64,000 nt of DNA, taken from assembly GCF_900129355.1 (NCBI RefSeq), contig NZ_FQVL01000010.1, positions 1 through 64,000 on the forward strand, in the 5' to 3' direction. The position numbers and the translations under genes are program-made. Below the pieces are notes generated by a model that saw only the letters and a program-made list of their open reading frames with translations, was not told where the DNA came from and searched no databases. Each line of letters begins with the position of its first letter. Position 1 is the stretch's first letter. Positions 8,285 through 17,597 of the stretch are shown piece by piece. The stretch comes from Seinonella peptonophila. Its GTDB lineage: Bacteria; Bacillota; Bacilli; Thermoactinomycetales; Thermoactinomycetaceae.

Positions 8285-8770
8285 ATGAATCAAAAACAAG
8301 TAAAGACTGTTGTAAAGAAAGAGGGACTGTCTCTCATTGTAGAGAGAGAGTTTGACGCACCTCGTGAGCTTGTCTGGGAAGCGTGGACAAGTCCAGAGCA
8401 TGTTGCCAAATGGTGGGGTTATGGAGGTGTCCCATTATATAAGTGTGAAATTGATTTGCGCGAAGGCGGTTCGTATCGGTATGTACAAAAAGGGGAAGAT
8501 GGTTCGGAATTTCCGACGATTGGCAAATACCTTGAAGTTGTCAAACCTGAGCGCTTACGGTATTCAATGATTTTGGATATTGCTCCATTTAATGAACATG
8601 AATCAATTGTAATGGATTCTTTTGAACAGCTATCAAATGGAAAGACTAGGTTAACAATGAGAACAAATTATCCAACTATTGAAGTGTTAGAAGCTTCAGT
8701 TGCATCCGGTGCTGAGCAAGGTGCAATTGCTTCAATGGAACGTCTCTCTGAATATATTTCGAATATGTAA
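8285..8770 (+). CDS. SRPBCC (AHSA1/CalC-like) domain protein
   Basis: 161 residues from the ATG at 8285, which has GGAG 9 bases upstream; the frame is open to a GTG at 8270. The START-like signature is clear: VEREFDAPRELVWEAWTSPE, AKWWG, the GGSYRY strand pair, the GKYLEV strand and a C-terminal helix (AEQGAIASMERLSEYI). These proteins form a hydrophobic pocket; ligands of this subgroup are mostly unknown. First gene of a three-gene operon ending in an ArsR-type repressor, an arrangement common in Firmicutes. Confidence 0.85.
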   Translation: MNQKQVKTVVKKEGLSLIVEREFDAPRELVWEAWTSPEHVAKWWGYGGVPLYKCEIDLREGGSYRYVQKGEDGSEFPTIGKYLEVVKPERLRYSMILDIAPFNEHESIVMDSFEQLSNGKTRLTMRTNYPTIEVLEASVASGAEQGAIASMERLSEYISNM

Positions 8771-8821
8771 ACCAAACAATTAATAAAAAAAGAGCTACTA
8801 ACACAGGAGGAGTTTGATCAA

Positions 8822-9160
8822 ATGAATCCAGAAGTTACTTCTTTTATTGAAAAATTGGATCAGCCGTGGAAAGTAGAAATTTGTAACCAGCTTCGAGAAA
8901 TGGTTCATACATCAATTCCTGAAGTAGAGGAAAGAATTCAGTATAAAAAACCTCATTTTCTTAAAAACGGGCAATATGCAGCAGTGATCTCGCCTTCTAA
9001 AGATGCAATTGCGTTTATGATTATGAATGCCACCAATCTTACGGTTCCCAAAGAATTTTCAGGTCCTCCTGAACGAAAATGGTTAAAGATACGTAAAGGT
9101 GATACACCTGACTATCATATGCTTGCTACGCTTTTGGTTCAGGCGTCCAGCTCATTATAG
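8822..9160 (+). CDS. DUF1801 (YdhG-like) protein
   Basis: 112 residues with the DUF1801 pattern: an N-terminal helix VTSFIEKLDQPWK, LREMVHTSIPEVEERIQYKKPHF, and a central beta part with GQYAAVISPSKDAIAFMI. The family is small, cytosolic and of unknown function, often paired with SRPBCC proteins and ArsR regulators as here. AGGAGG precedes the start. Second gene of the operon. Confidence 0.8.
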   Translation: MNPEVTSFIEKLDQPWKVEICNQLREMVHTSIPEVEERIQYKKPHFLKNGQYAAVISPSKDAIAFMIMNATNLTVPKEFSGPPERKWLKIRKGDTPDYHMLATLLVQASSSL

Positions 9161-9187
9161 ACTTTTTGATCGGAAGGGGGGGAAGAA

Positions 9188-9538
9188 ATGAATACAACAA
9201 CATTTCGTGCTCTTGCCGAACCTAACCGATTACAGATTGTTGAACTACTCAGACGTGGTCCATTAACGGTTGGTGAAATTGCCGATCGCCTTCAGATCCG
9301 TCAGCCACAGGCATCCAAACATTTAAAGGTTTTAAGCGAGGCAGGAATTGTAACCGTTCGACCTGATGCGAACCGACGGATTTATCAACTACGGGCAGAG
9401 ACACTTCAGGAAGTCGATGAATGGTTAGAACCATTTCGTGAGTTATGGGAAGAACGATTTGATCGACTTGAAGATTATTTGAAAGTGTTGCAAAAGGCAA
9501 GGCAAGGAGAATCAAGCTTTCATACGAAGGATAAGTGA
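9188..9538 (+). CDS. ArsR/SdpR-family winged-helix repressor
   Basis: 116 residues. Opens FRALAEPNRLQIVELL, then the helix-turn-helix LTVGEIADRLQIRQPQASKHLKVLSEAGIV and wing VRPDANRRIYQL, the SdpR/YczG-like ArsR type without the metal-binding ELCVCDL motif, so not an arsenic or metal sensor of the classical kind. A C-terminal helix (W-x-E-RFDRLEDYLKVLQK) probably dimerises. Last gene of the SRPBCC-DUF1801 operon, and the likely ligand of the palindromes at 8202-8225, 43601-43625 and 43769-43792. The ribosome site is GGAAGGGGGGG. Confidence 0.88.
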   Translation: MNTTTFRALAEPNRLQIVELLRRGPLTVGEIADRLQIRQPQASKHLKVLSEAGIVTVRPDANRRIYQLRAETLQEVDEWLEPFRELWEERFDRLEDYLKVLQKARQGESSFHTKDK

Positions 9539-9650
9539 ATGGATTACAAATATTTCGTTGTTCTGCTTTTACAATAAAGATGTAGCACATTGTGAATGTT
9601 GTTTTGTATGCTCTTTACGATAAAACTAGATTTATTCAATGTAATTATGC

Positions 9651-9990
9651 TTGAACTACTACCACCAACAGAGGTGGTAGATTCCTGCGAACACCAGACC
9701 AACGTCCAGTTATCTTAGCAGGCTCTACCCGCCGTCCCAGCGGTGAAAACAAAGTATGCTCTGCTATGCTCCCTACTTTCGCTTGGTTTTCGCAACTTCG
9801 GTGAGCTGGGTGGTTGAAGATTTTACGTTACTGACCCTTTCCAGCAACAACCCCATATCTTCAGTTTTCAAATAGCTACAACTATTCTGACAAAAAAAGT
9901 GGTTCTAAGCATCCCCGCAAAAGGGATACCGAACCACGTCCCATTCACCTCACCGCTTGGAGAAGCGGGAGTACTCTTGGACGAATTTGG
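9651..9990 (-). mobile_element. 340-bp IS200/IS605-like non-autonomous element, copy 1
   Basis: Minus orientation. The left end is CCAAATTCGTCC (complement of 9979-9990), preceded by TCTAT (complement of 9991-9995). The right end is the hairpin CTACCACC-TCTGTT-GGTGGTAG followed by TAGTTCAA, ending at 9651. Internal landmarks match the other five copies: a left hairpin CCGCTT/AAGCGG, a terminator-like hairpin (GTGGTTC ... GAACCAC plus T-run), and a conserved 3' half. It lies between the ArsR gene and the terminator at 10000. The 20 bases that would act as guide after TTCAA begin GCATAATTACATTG. Confidence 0.85.
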
Positions 9991-9999
9991 ATAGATCGA

Positions 10000-10040
10000 A
10001 CAAGAAGATCGGTTGAATCATCGATCTTCTTGTTTTTTTA
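10000..10040 (+). terminator. Intrinsic terminator
   Basis: A 12-bp perfect stem ACAAGAAGATCG / CGATCTTCTTGT (10000-10011, 10022-10033) is followed by a run of T. It probably ended the ArsR operon before the 340-bp element inserted upstream of it. Confidence 0.9.
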
Positions 10041-10224
10041 GATTCGACTGCTATACGTAGGGTATAATAAATTTAGAAGAGATTCGCTTTACCTATTTAA
10101 GATTGATTGAAATTGTTACTAAAAGAATCCATACCATCGCAACTGTCGAGATGAAAAATAAGGTCTGTTTTGTAGCCACCCAATACATAGCGTTTTTCTG
10201 ATTACACAGGTTGGAGGGGTTTGT

Positions 10225-11535
10225 ATGATTAGCAAAAGAGAACTCAAAAATAGGGTTGATCGCGTTGTAGACTTGTATCAAAATTTCGACCATTTATTAA
10301 ACAAGTTACCAATTGAGCTTCCAAATGGCGCTAAGGGAAAAATTAAGGAAATAATATTTAACAATAAAGAAATTAATAAAGTGATTAATGGACTGAAGGA
10401 GAGAAGACCTCCGCGTTTTATTATGATTGGCAGAACCGGTGTAGGAAAAAGTAGCTTAATTAACGCCATTTTTGGGCAATATGTCGCCATAACGAGCCCT
10501 GTGAAAATAGGTACAACGCAGCACATGAGCTATAGCTATGAATCGGATGGTGAGGTTTTATTTGAGGTCATTGATACAAGGGGCATAGCAGAATCATTCA
10601 CAGAAGAAAAAATAAGAACAGCCGAGGAAGATTTAAAAACAGCTATTAAAGAATTTGAACCGGATGCAGTATTATTTCTTTCGAACGCTACAGAAAGATC
10701 AAAAATGGATCAAGATCTATCATTTATTAAAAATACTTGTAAAGATATGGGCGATCATATTCCATTGGTTACAATACTCACTCATGTTGACGATTTATAT
10801 CCGTCGAGAATAAAAGAAGCAAAAGAGTATTCAAACGAAAAGATTAAAAACATTGGTGATTCAAAAAAACAAATGATAAATCTTCTAAATGATTTTGAAA
10901 TAAATGGCTCGGTTGTAATACCTGTCTCATCGTATATTGAATGGGATCAAGAGAATCCACAAGATTTAGAGAGAAGTGAGCGCGAAAAATTAAACATCCA
11001 ATTTGATGGGAGATACAATATCGATGAACTATTAGACTTTCTAGAGAATAATATTGATTTTAATGCAGCTATTCATCTGATGATGATAACAAGAATAGAA
11101 AAGGCAATAGGAAAAATATCAGCACTCATTATAAAATCTTTTGCTTCTGTAAGTGCAGTTGTTGCGGTGACTCCTGTGCCATTTAGCGATATCTTTATTT
11201 TATTGCCGATTCAATTCTTCTTAATAACCATTATCTCTTACCTAAGTGGTGCTGATACAGATAAAGATAGTGTGAAGGATTTTCTGATTGGCATTGGCGG
11301 GGCTGGTATCTTAGGTTATGCTTTAAGATTTGTTGCACAACAAGGGGCAAAAATGATTAATATTGTTCCGGGGGTGGGAAGTACCATAAGTGCTGGGATT
11401 GCTTACTCAGGAACATATGCAATCGGAAAAGCCGCCGAAGCCTTTTATATAGACAAGAAGAGTTTTCCAGAGTTGAAGAATCTTATGAAAAGAGCCAAGA
11501 AGGAAGGAGAAGAAATCTATCATAAAAAAGAGTAG
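10225..11535 (+). CDS. GTPase with C-terminal DUF697 membrane domain (YcjF/Era-like)
   Basis: 436 residues. G1 GRTGVGKSS (69-77), G2 Thr in IGTTQ (about 97), G3 DTRG (117-120), G4 replaced by THVD (186-189) instead of NKxD, and G5 PVSS (233-236). The last 150 residues contain hydrophobic helices (SASVSAVVAVTPVPFSDIFILLPIQFFLI ...; a Gly-rich ISAGIAYSGTYAIGKA) typical of DUF697. Family members are membrane-associated GTPases with unclear roles, and relatives sit in conflict and stress islands. A single gene with GGAGGGG ribosome site and its own terminator. Confidence 0.85.
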   Translation: MISKRELKNRVDRVVDLYQNFDHLLNKLPIELPNGAKGKIKEIIFNNKEINKVINGLKERRPPRFIMIGRTGVGKSSLINAIFGQYVAITSPVKIGTTQHMSYSYESDGEVLFEVIDTRGIAESFTEEKIRTAEEDLKTAIKEFEPDAVLFLSNATERSKMDQDLSFIKNTCKDMGDHIPLVTILTHVDDLYPSRIKEAKEYSNEKIKNIGDSKKQMINLLNDFEINGSVVIPVSSYIEWDQENPQDLERSEREKLNIQFDGRYNIDELLDFLENNIDFNAAIHLMMITRIEKAIGKISALIIKSFASVSAVVAVTPVPFSDIFILLPIQFFLITIISYLSGADTDKDSVKDFLIGIGGAGILGYALRFVAQQGAKMINIVPGVGSTISAGIAYSGTYAIGKAAEAFYIDKKSFPELKNLMKRAKKEGEEIYHKKE

Positions 11536-11583
11536 AGTGGGATCGATTCATCAAAATGAAGAGATGGAAAAAATAGGATTTTA

Positions 11584-11620
11584 CCAAGGATCATTTAACG
11601 ATCCTTGGGGTTCTTTTTTT
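11584..11620 (+). terminator. Intrinsic terminator of the GTPase gene
   Basis: CCAAGGATC (11584-11592), 7-base loop, GATCCTTGG (11600-11608), GGTTC and seven T. It abuts the stop codon of the convergent catalase gene. Confidence 0.88.
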
Positions 11621-13241
11621 AATAAGAATCAGTCGAATGTCCTTTTTGTTCTGCTTCCTGAACGGCTTGCTCTTTTTTATCCAGTTTGTGTTGGTATCTG
11701 TAGCTTTTTAACCCTTCTGCCACCTGACGACCATAATCAGGGTCGCATTTTGTAAATAGCTCAATCATCCGTTCTTGAATCTGTGGGCGGCAAACTGCAA
11801 GATCTGTAACTAGATTATGAATTAAATCTGTTCGTTCCACGTCATCAAAAGAGCGATAGGTATCACCAGCTTGCTCAAAATCATTTGTTCTTTCAATACT
11901 TTCTCGGACTAATTTTCCTGCTATGTGTGGGGTGTAGTCTGGGTATTGCTTTGGTGCTTCTTTTAGTCCATTCATAGATGAAGGTTCATAATTAACATGT
12001 GGATTTTGTCCTGGTGCTTGGTCAACATAAAAAGCCATTTGCCCATCTCGTTGATTAGTCGATACATGTTTTTTCGGTGCATTGATTGGTAATTGTAGAT
12101 AATTTGCACCTACACGATAGCGCTGTGTGTCGGAGTAGGAGAAAGTTCTACCCTGTAACATTTTATCATCTGAAAAGTCTAATCCATCAACCAATACGCC
12201 TGTGCCAAAAGCGGCTTGTTCTACTTCTGCAAAGTAATTTTCCGGATTTTTATTGAGTACCATTCGACCGATTGGTAACCAAGGAAATTGATCTTTTGGC
12301 CATATTTTCGTGTCGTCTAAAGGGTCAAAATCAAGCTCAGGATGCTCATCATCGCTCATAATCTGAACCAGTAGTTCCCACTCAGGATATTCACCTTTTT
12401 TAATCGCCTCATATAAATCTTGTGTAGCATGGTTAAAATTTTTTGTTTGAATGGCTGCTGCTTCTTGTGAAGTTAGATTTTTAATTCCTTGTTTGGGTTC
12501 CCAGTGGTATTTGACCAATACAGCTTTTCCCTCTTTATTCAGCCATTTGTATGTATTGACACCAGAACCTTGCATTTGTCGGTAGTTGGCAGGAATACCC
12601 CAAGGAGAATAAACAAAGGTAACCATATGAATGGTTTCTGGTGAATTACTACAAAAATCAAAGAATCTTTCGGGGTGTTGGATATTGGTAACTGGATCAG
12701 GTTTGAAAGCATGAATCATATCGGGAAACTTGATTGCATCACGAATAAAAAAGATTTTTAGGTTGTTGCCTACTAAATCCCAGTTTCCATCTTCAGTGTA
12801 AAATTTGACTGCAAAACCACGTGGATCTCTCAATGTCTCTGGCGAGTGTCCACCATGAATAACAGAAGAAAAGCGTACAAATACAGGTGTTTGCTTCCCT
12901 GCTTCTTGAAAGAGCTTTGCCCTTGTATATTTATCGATTGGCTCATTGCCCGCTTTTCCATATGCTTCAAAGTATCCATGTGCCCCTGCTCCTCGTGCAT
13001 GAACAACACGTTCTGGGATACGCTCCCGATCGAAGTGTGAAATTTTCTCGATAAAATGGTAATTCTCTAAGGTCGCCGGACCGCGGTTCCCGACTGTACG
13101 TAAATTCTGATTATATGTAACAGGATGTCCTTGTCTTGTCGTAAGAGTTTGCTGATCCTCACCCTCTGCTAATCGATGGTCTAATGCATCTCCCGCACCT
13201 GTTGATGCGTTACCATTTTCCAGTGCCTTATCGTTGTCCAT
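11619..13241 (-). CDS. katA: Monofunctional haem catalase (clade 3-like)
   Basis: 540 residues from the ATG at 13241, which has AAGGAGG just upstream; the frame happens to stay open back to 13484. Landmarks: [45 protein letters not shown] (distal haem His), [42 protein letters not shown] and the proximal Tyr region [21 protein letters not shown]. It decomposes hydrogen peroxide in the cytosol. The C-terminal extension (RQVAEGLK ... [18 protein letters not shown]) is like that of Bacillus KatA. No clear PerR box was found in the 220-bp upstream gap. Monocistronic and convergent with the GTPase gene. Confidence 0.95.
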   Translation of the reverse strand: MDNDKALENGNASTGAGDALDHRLAEGEDQQTLTTRQGHPVTYNQNLRTVGNRGPATLENYHFIEKISHFDRERIPERVVHARGAGAHGYFEAYGKAGNEPIDKYTRAKLFQEAGKQTPVFVRFSSVIHGGHSPETLRDPRGFAVKFYTEDGNWDLVGNNLKIFFIRDAIKFPDMIHAFKPDPVTNIQHPERFFDFCSNSPETIHMVTFVYSPWGIPANYRQMQGSGVNTYKWLNKEGKAVLVKYHWEPKQGIKNLTSQEAAAIQTKNFNHATQDLYEAIKKGEYPEWELLVQIMSDDEHPELDFDPLDDTKIWPKDQFPWLPIGRMVLNKNPENYFAEVEQAAFGTGVLVDGLDFSDDKMLQGRTFSYSDTQRYRVGANYLQLPINAPKKHVSTNQRDGQMAFYVDQAPGQNPHVNYEPSSMNGLKEAPKQYPDYTPHIAGKLVRESIERTNDFEQAGDTYRSFDDVERTDLIHNLVTDLAVCRPQIQERMIELFTKCDPDYGRQVAEGLKSYRYQHKLDKKEQAVQEAEQKGHSTDSY

Positions 13242-13467
13242 AATAGCCTCCTTGAAAAAGCTTGTAATATCTCCATTTTTTGATAAAGTGGTTTTTTTTA
13301 TACGAAACTGATGAAAACCCAATTGAAAAAAAGAAGGAGAAGAGGAATAAATAGATGCTCTATGGAGGGTGGATTGTGAATATAGTGTGTTTTCGGAAAT
13401 CCGGTTAAAAGAATTTGTTAATATAGGAAAGTGGAGATCAATATCATAATTTGAAGAGGTGATATTA

Positions 13468-14046
13468 ATGAATGATTTTAACATGATACTCAGAACTGAT
13501 GAGGAGCTTCAGAAGAACATTGTGGGTAAATTAGAACCACACAATGCGCAGATTACACTTGTGGAGTATGATCATCAATGGCCAGAGCTATTTAATTTTG
13601 AGGCAAAGCGAATTCATTCCATACTTGGTCAAAAGGCGGTACGTATTGAACATGTTGGCTCTACTTCTGTGCCTGGATTATGTGCGAAGCCAATCATAGA
13701 TATAGTGCTTGTTGTGAAAGATTCTACTGATGAGCAGTCTTATATACCCGCATTGGAAAAGGAAGGTTATACCCTTAGAGTTAGAGAACCTGAATGGTTT
13801 GAGCATCGTTTGTTGAAGGGATCTAATATTGACATAAATCTTCATGTATTTAGTGATGGTGTATCTGAGGTCGACCGAATGGTAAAGTTTCGCGATTGGT
13901 TGCGTACACATCAGGCAGATCGTGATCAATACGCTCGTGTTAAACGTAAGCTAGCAAAACGAGTTTGGAGGCATGTACAACATTATGCGGATGCTAAAAC
14001 ATCTGCGATCCAGGAGATTATGGAACGGGCGAATGGAGTCAAGTAA
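13468..14046 (+). CDS. GrpB/UPF0157 family protein
   Basis: 192 residues from the ATG at 13468 with AGAGGTG upstream. The GrpB signature is plain: [20 protein letters not shown], the [13 protein letters not shown] motif, [10 protein letters not shown], and the [22 protein letters not shown] tail. The fold is a nucleotidyltransferase-like core (GSTSVPGL corresponds to the GS loop; D-I-V to the acidic strand), but no substrate is established for the family. Divergently transcribed from the catalase gene across about 220 bp. Confidence 0.9.
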   Translation: MNDFNMILRTDEELQKNIVGKLEPHNAQITLVEYDHQWPELFNFEAKRIHSILGQKAVRIEHVGSTSVPGLCAKPIIDIVLVVKDSTDEQSYIPALEKEGYTLRVREPEWFEHRLLKGSNIDINLHVFSDGVSEVDRMVKFRDWLRTHQADRDQYARVKRKLAKRVWRHVQHYADAKTSAIQEIMERANGVK

Positions 14047-14151
14047 CCTAGCATGTAAGATTCGTAGATCTTCTTTAAGAAGATACCTTTTATATATAAA
14101 ATTGTTATTTACAATACCGTGTTACTATTAAAATGATGGTTCGTCAAGCAG

Positions 14152-14316
14152 GTGCAGCTAGATGAAATCATCATTTCTAGAGTTCCCGATGCTGGAATCA
14201 ATGATGGAGAAGCAATTTTTTATCTAGAAGATGTCGTATTAGTTAGATGTAATATAATAGATGAGAGAAGAAGGTTATTAAATCATTATCCTCAGAAAAT
14301 CAAATTAATTCGCTGA
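14152..14316 (+). CDS. Possible small ORF, unrecognised
   Basis: 54 residues from GTG (VQLDEIIISRVPDAGIND ... KIKLIR). The frame is free of stops through an otherwise gene-less 390-bp gap and reads like protein (acidic, IIIS, EAIFYLEDVVLVR), but I see no good ribosome site and no family. It may be the tail of a decayed gene. The rest of the gap (14047-14439) holds a hairpin at 14363-14399 and nothing else I can name. Confidence 0.25.
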   Translation: MQLDEIIISRVPDAGINDGEAIFYLEDVVLVRCNIIDERRRLLNHYPQKIKLIR

Positions 14317-14362
14317 AAAATGGAATCATCCGTTTTGATAGATTAGCAGATGCTTATTCATT

Positions 14363-14399
14363 CCCCTTCTCCTATGTGGACAATTCACAGGAGAAGGGG
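14363..14399. terminator. GC-rich hairpin between convergent genes
   Basis: CCCCTTCTCCT (14363-14373) pairs perfectly with AGGAGAAGGGG (14389-14399). It has no T-tract in either direction, so it is a weak terminator or an end-protecting hairpin downstream of the minus-strand SRPBCC gene. Confidence 0.5.
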
Positions 14400-14439
14400 G
14401 AATTTGATGTTGACTGATATATTGTTACATGAAATCAAG

Positions 14440-14889
14440 CTAGTCAAAAACCAAGGTTTTTCCAGTTTCAATCAATGTTTTTGTATTTGATAAGATCATA
14501 GGCCATCCTTTTTGACTTCCTGCATAAGAAGGATCGTCTTCTTTCAACTGATCATGAATAAGTAACAGCTTTGTAGATTGACCAACTTGCTCTAACTCAT
14601 ATGTGATACGAGATTCATATTTCTCGGTATCAGGATTATAGGCTTTACCAGTAAAGTGGGTGAAGCTTAATTTCTTGTTTGGCTCATAAGCCAACACGGT
14701 TCCATAGACATGTGTAGTACGTTCGCCTTCTGCGCCTGGTCCTACATAAACAAGCGGTTCGCCAACCTTGAATGATGACTCAATGATACTTCCATAATAA
14801 AGCTGTTTTGTAAACTCAGGATCGATTAAAGCTTTCCATACTTGTTCCAAAGTACCATCAATATAAAATTCGAATTGTAAATTTTTCAT
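14440..14889 (-). CDS. SRPBCC (AHSA1-like) domain protein
   Basis: 149 residues with the START-like pattern: FEFYIDGTLEQVWKALIDPEF, GSIIESSFKVGEPLVYVG, VLAYEPNKKLSFTHF, SRITYELEQVGQSTKLLLIHDQ and a GWPMILSNTKTLIETG terminal helix. Probably a small-ligand-binding protein; the substrate is unknown. Divergent from a WYL-domain regulator across a palindrome, so the regulator most likely controls it. The ribosome site AAAGGAG sits well before the ATG. Confidence 0.85.
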   Translation of the reverse strand: MKNLQFEFYIDGTLEQVWKALIDPEFTKQLYYGSIIESSFKVGEPLVYVGPGAEGERTTHVYGTVLAYEPNKKLSFTHFTGKAYNPDTEKYESRITYELEQVGQSTKLLLIHDQLKEDDPSYAGSQKGWPMILSNTKTLIETGKTLVFD

Positions 14890-14936
14890 AGTTAGTCTCC
14901 TTTACTTATTTGGTATCTGTAATATAGCATTCTATT

Positions 14937-14955
14937 ACTGACAATCGCTGTCAGT
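14937..14955. promoter_or_regulatory. Palindromic operator in the SRPBCC/WYL divergent region
   Basis: ACTGACA-ATCGC-TGTCAGT, 7-bp perfect arms around a 5-base centre, about 65 bases before the WYL-regulator start and 50 before the SRPBCC start. Symmetric placement between divergent genes is what an operator of the regulator would look like. Confidence 0.6.
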
Positions 14956-15022
14956 GATTTATAATATTATGTGAGGAAATAGAAAAAATATGCTGGAAGT
15001 ATAATGGGAGAGGGATTATCCT

Positions 15023-16030
15023 ATGTCCAAAGCAGATACGATGCTGTCTATTTTATGGTTGCTCCGATCAAGAAAACGAATGACAGCACAACAGTTAGCT
15101 GAAGAACTAGAGATTCATATACGAACTGTGTATCGATATATCAATTCATTATGCGCCAGTGGAGCGCCGATTATTGCAGATTCTGGACCAAACGGGGGCT
15201 ATCAGATTTTGGATCATTTTATCGATAGTCCATTATTGTTTAATATGGAGGAACAGAAAGCGCTCGTTCACGCTTCGATTTTTGCAAAAGAGGCAGGATA
15301 CCCATTTACAGATGCACTAGAACAAGCAATCGGAAAGCTCAAGCGCTATACAAATGAAAGGCAACGTGATCAGATTGAACTTCATGGAAAAGGCTTGTCT
15401 GTTATATATCCATCAAGTACAGATCGACTAAAAGAATTTCTTCAAATCTTAGAACAAGCAGTCGCACAAGGTCGTTCGTTGGAGATGGCATATGATCGCG
15501 GTAGGAACAACGTACCTATCATTCGTGTTTTTGATCCGTATGGAATTATCCATTGGAAAGGTCACTGGTATACAGTGGGTATGTGCCACTACCGAAAGGC
15601 GTTACGAAGTTTTCGAGTAGATCGGATGAAACAGTTGAAATGGACCGAGCAATGTTTTGAACGACCAAGCTCGTTTTCGGCAAGAGATTTTTTATTGAAG
15701 AATTTACTTCCTGATTCTCTCCAATCAGATCAGCTAGTAACAGTGCGAATTCAAGGGCAAGAACGGCTTTTAAATGAACTATGTCAACATTGGTTATTTG
15801 GTCATGCATTGATAGAGCGAGATGATCAAGAAGCAATATTTAGGTTAGGGCTTCCTTCTTTAGAATCATATGTACCTTATTTTCTGCTTCCTTATGGAAG
15901 AGCGCTCAAGATTCTTGAACCAGACTTACTGATCGAAAAAATGGTTGAGGTTAGCACGGGGATTGCGACCCATTACAAATCGATGAAAGATGAAAAGAAT
16001 TTAATTCATAAAGAGTCGATCCAGCATTGA
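15023..16030 (+). CDS. YafY-type HTH and WYL-domain transcriptional regulator
   Basis: 335 residues. An N-terminal DeoR-like helix-turn-helix (MLSILWLLRSRKRMTAQQLAEELEIHIRTVYRYINSL, then wing GAPIIADSGPNGGYQIL) is followed by a WYL ligand-binding domain (DPYGIIHWKGHWYTVGMCHYRKALRSFRVDRMKQL) and a WCX C-terminal extension. YafY-family proteins often control an adjacent SRPBCC or glyoxalase-like gene, which matches the divergent partner at 14440-14889. Confidence 0.9.
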   Translation: MSKADTMLSILWLLRSRKRMTAQQLAEELEIHIRTVYRYINSLCASGAPIIADSGPNGGYQILDHFIDSPLLFNMEEQKALVHASIFAKEAGYPFTDALEQAIGKLKRYTNERQRDQIELHGKGLSVIYPSSTDRLKEFLQILEQAVAQGRSLEMAYDRGRNNVPIIRVFDPYGIIHWKGHWYTVGMCHYRKALRSFRVDRMKQLKWTEQCFERPSSFSARDFLLKNLLPDSLQSDQLVTVRIQGQERLLNELCQHWLFGHALIERDDQEAIFRLGLPSLESYVPYFLLPYGRALKILEPDLLIEKMVEVSTGIATHYKSMKDEKNLIHKESIQH

Positions 16031-16036
16031 AAATGA

Positions 16037-16086
16037 GCACCTGTTAAGAGAAGAATGATTTCCCTTTCTTAACAGGTGCCTTTTTT
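16037..16086 (+). terminator. Intrinsic terminator of the WYL regulator
   Basis: GCACCTGTTAAGA (16037-16049) pairs with TCTTAACAGGTGC (16067-16079), followed by C and six T. Confidence 0.9.
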
Positions 16087-16253
16087 CGTGTTTTTTTGGT
16101 TGATATTGGAAAGTAATCGATTGCTCTCTATTAAAATAATAAGTTTGTATTTGCTTACATGGACAAATCACATAGCAGTTCCTTACTCTAATGAACATTC
16201 ATTGGAAGGAAGGTTGAAATGATCCATACTGCTTCTGGTAATCGTTTAATTAG

Positions 16254-17324
16254 TTATTTTTCTTCTGTTAGTCGTTTCATGACTCGCATTAAATGTTGAC
16301 TTACTTCCGGACTGCGTCGGCCCATCCCACACGAGCAAGCAAGATCTACTTTGTGGTCTCGTATTGACTCTATCGTATTACGAATCTCCTTCAGATCATC
16401 AAAGCTGCATTTTTCATGGACAATCCCAGCAATAAACCTCGTTTCGGAAGGCAAATGAATCTCTTTTAAAGGCTGATAAAAATTTTCTTCTTTTTTTGGT
16501 GGAATTTCTCCTTCAGCAAGTGGAAAATGAACATACCTTAGAGAATGAGTTTGAGGCCAGTTTTGGATAAGTTGATTTGTAAAACTAGCAAGAATTTCTA
16601 AAGTTGGTGGATGAATGAGAGATTTATTATTTAAGTCGCCATAACATAAATGAATACCAATAGAGGCAGGGTATTCAAAACGTTTTACTAATCCAATCAC
16701 ACTATTTAAAGCATGATCAATCATCTCAGGTGATTGATAGAGTAGACCAAGTTCAGCTGGACATTCCAGTTGGATGACCACATCATCATCTGCTTGTTTT
16801 AGGATTTCGTTCATTTCATATGCTAGACGTTCATTGAAAGAATCGTAATAGCGAAAAATTTGATTTGGTTCAAGCATATGTAGAGCAATTGCCATTCCGG
16901 TTGGCGTTCCCACTTGAAATTGAAGTTTGGGGAATTGGTGTTGTTCGCGAAGTTGTTGAAACAGAGGGTAGCTGGTACGAAAGTAATCATGATAGTGAAA
17001 ATTTAAATGTTGAACCATTTCCTGAGGTGAAACTTTTGGTTTTACTTTATAGAGGGAATCATAATCAATTGGAAAACCATTTTCACCATATTGCCCATCT
17101 TTCACAATTTCCCAACGTTCTTGGTCGGCAATACAGGAGTCAATGGCTGCCATGGCCCAGCCTTGTCGGCTTCCTAGAGGATATTGCTCACTTTTTTCAC
17201 CAACCTCACCATCTGGTAAGCTAAATAATGTATTTCCTAGAATATTTATAGCTTGACGCATCGCTTCTTCTTCGTTTTCAAATGGTAAACTTCCAACTAA
17301 TAGAGCCTTTCGTTCCAACATCAT
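16254..17324 (-). CDS. MetE/uroporphyrinogen-decarboxylase-like TIM-barrel protein
   Basis: About 356 residues; two adjacent ATG codons follow GGAGGAGG and the second may be the real start. The start (LLVGSLPFENEEEAMRQAINIL), SLPDGEVG, QFQVGTPTGMAIAL, IQLECPAEL, GIHLCYGD and the end VDLACSCGMGRRS are spaced as in the cobalamin-independent methionine synthase / UROD-like superfamily. HxC and CSC could form a Zn site (His-Cys-Cys). Methyl transfer to an unknown acceptor is a reasonable but unproven role. Monocistronic. Confidence 0.7.
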   Translation of the reverse strand: MMLERKALLVGSLPFENEEEAMRQAINILGNTLFSLPDGEVGEKSEQYPLGSRQGWAMAAIDSCIADQERWEIVKDGQYGENGFPIDYDSLYKVKPKVSPQEMVQHLNFHYHDYFRTSYPLFQQLREQHQFPKLQFQVGTPTGMAIALHMLEPNQIFRYYDSFNERLAYEMNEILKQADDDVVIQLECPAELGLLYQSPEMIDHALNSVIGLVKRFEYPASIGIHLCYGDLNNKSLIHPPTLEILASFTNQLIQNWPQTHSLRYVHFPLAEGEIPPKKEENFYQPLKEIHLPSETRFIAGIVHEKCSFDDLKEIRNTIESIRDHKVDLACSCGMGRRSPEVSQHLMRVMKRLTEEK

Positions 17325-17597
17325 GATCCTCCTCCAATTTCTCTGTCTAAATACATCAATTTAGTACTAAGAAGTAGATTTGCTATTAATATTAGCATGA
17401 ATAAATACTGACAGTAAATTTAAACGTTCATTCTTTTCGAATGGGCTTGGGCATTCGAGTGAGTATATTTCCAAGCTGAATATCAATTACTTAATGAGCT
17501 ATATATTTACTTTTACAATAATTCGCATGAGTGCTATGATAATGATAAAAGCTTCATTTTACCTATTGAGGTTTATAATGACAAAAGGAGGAGGAAG

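Noticed and set aside
13242-13484. N-terminal 81-residue extension of catalase
   Set aside because: The extension is an accidental open frame: catalase similarity begins at 13241 and AAGGAGG stands directly before that ATG.
16254-17324. Assignment as methionine synthase MetE
   Set aside because: The protein is about half the length of MetE and lacks the N-terminal barrel. Only the superfamily can be stated.
17540-17560. Fur-box-like TGATAATGATAA before the surface-protein gene
   Set aside because: Only the left half fits; the right half (AAAGC) does not match ATTATCA. Common in AT-rich DNA.
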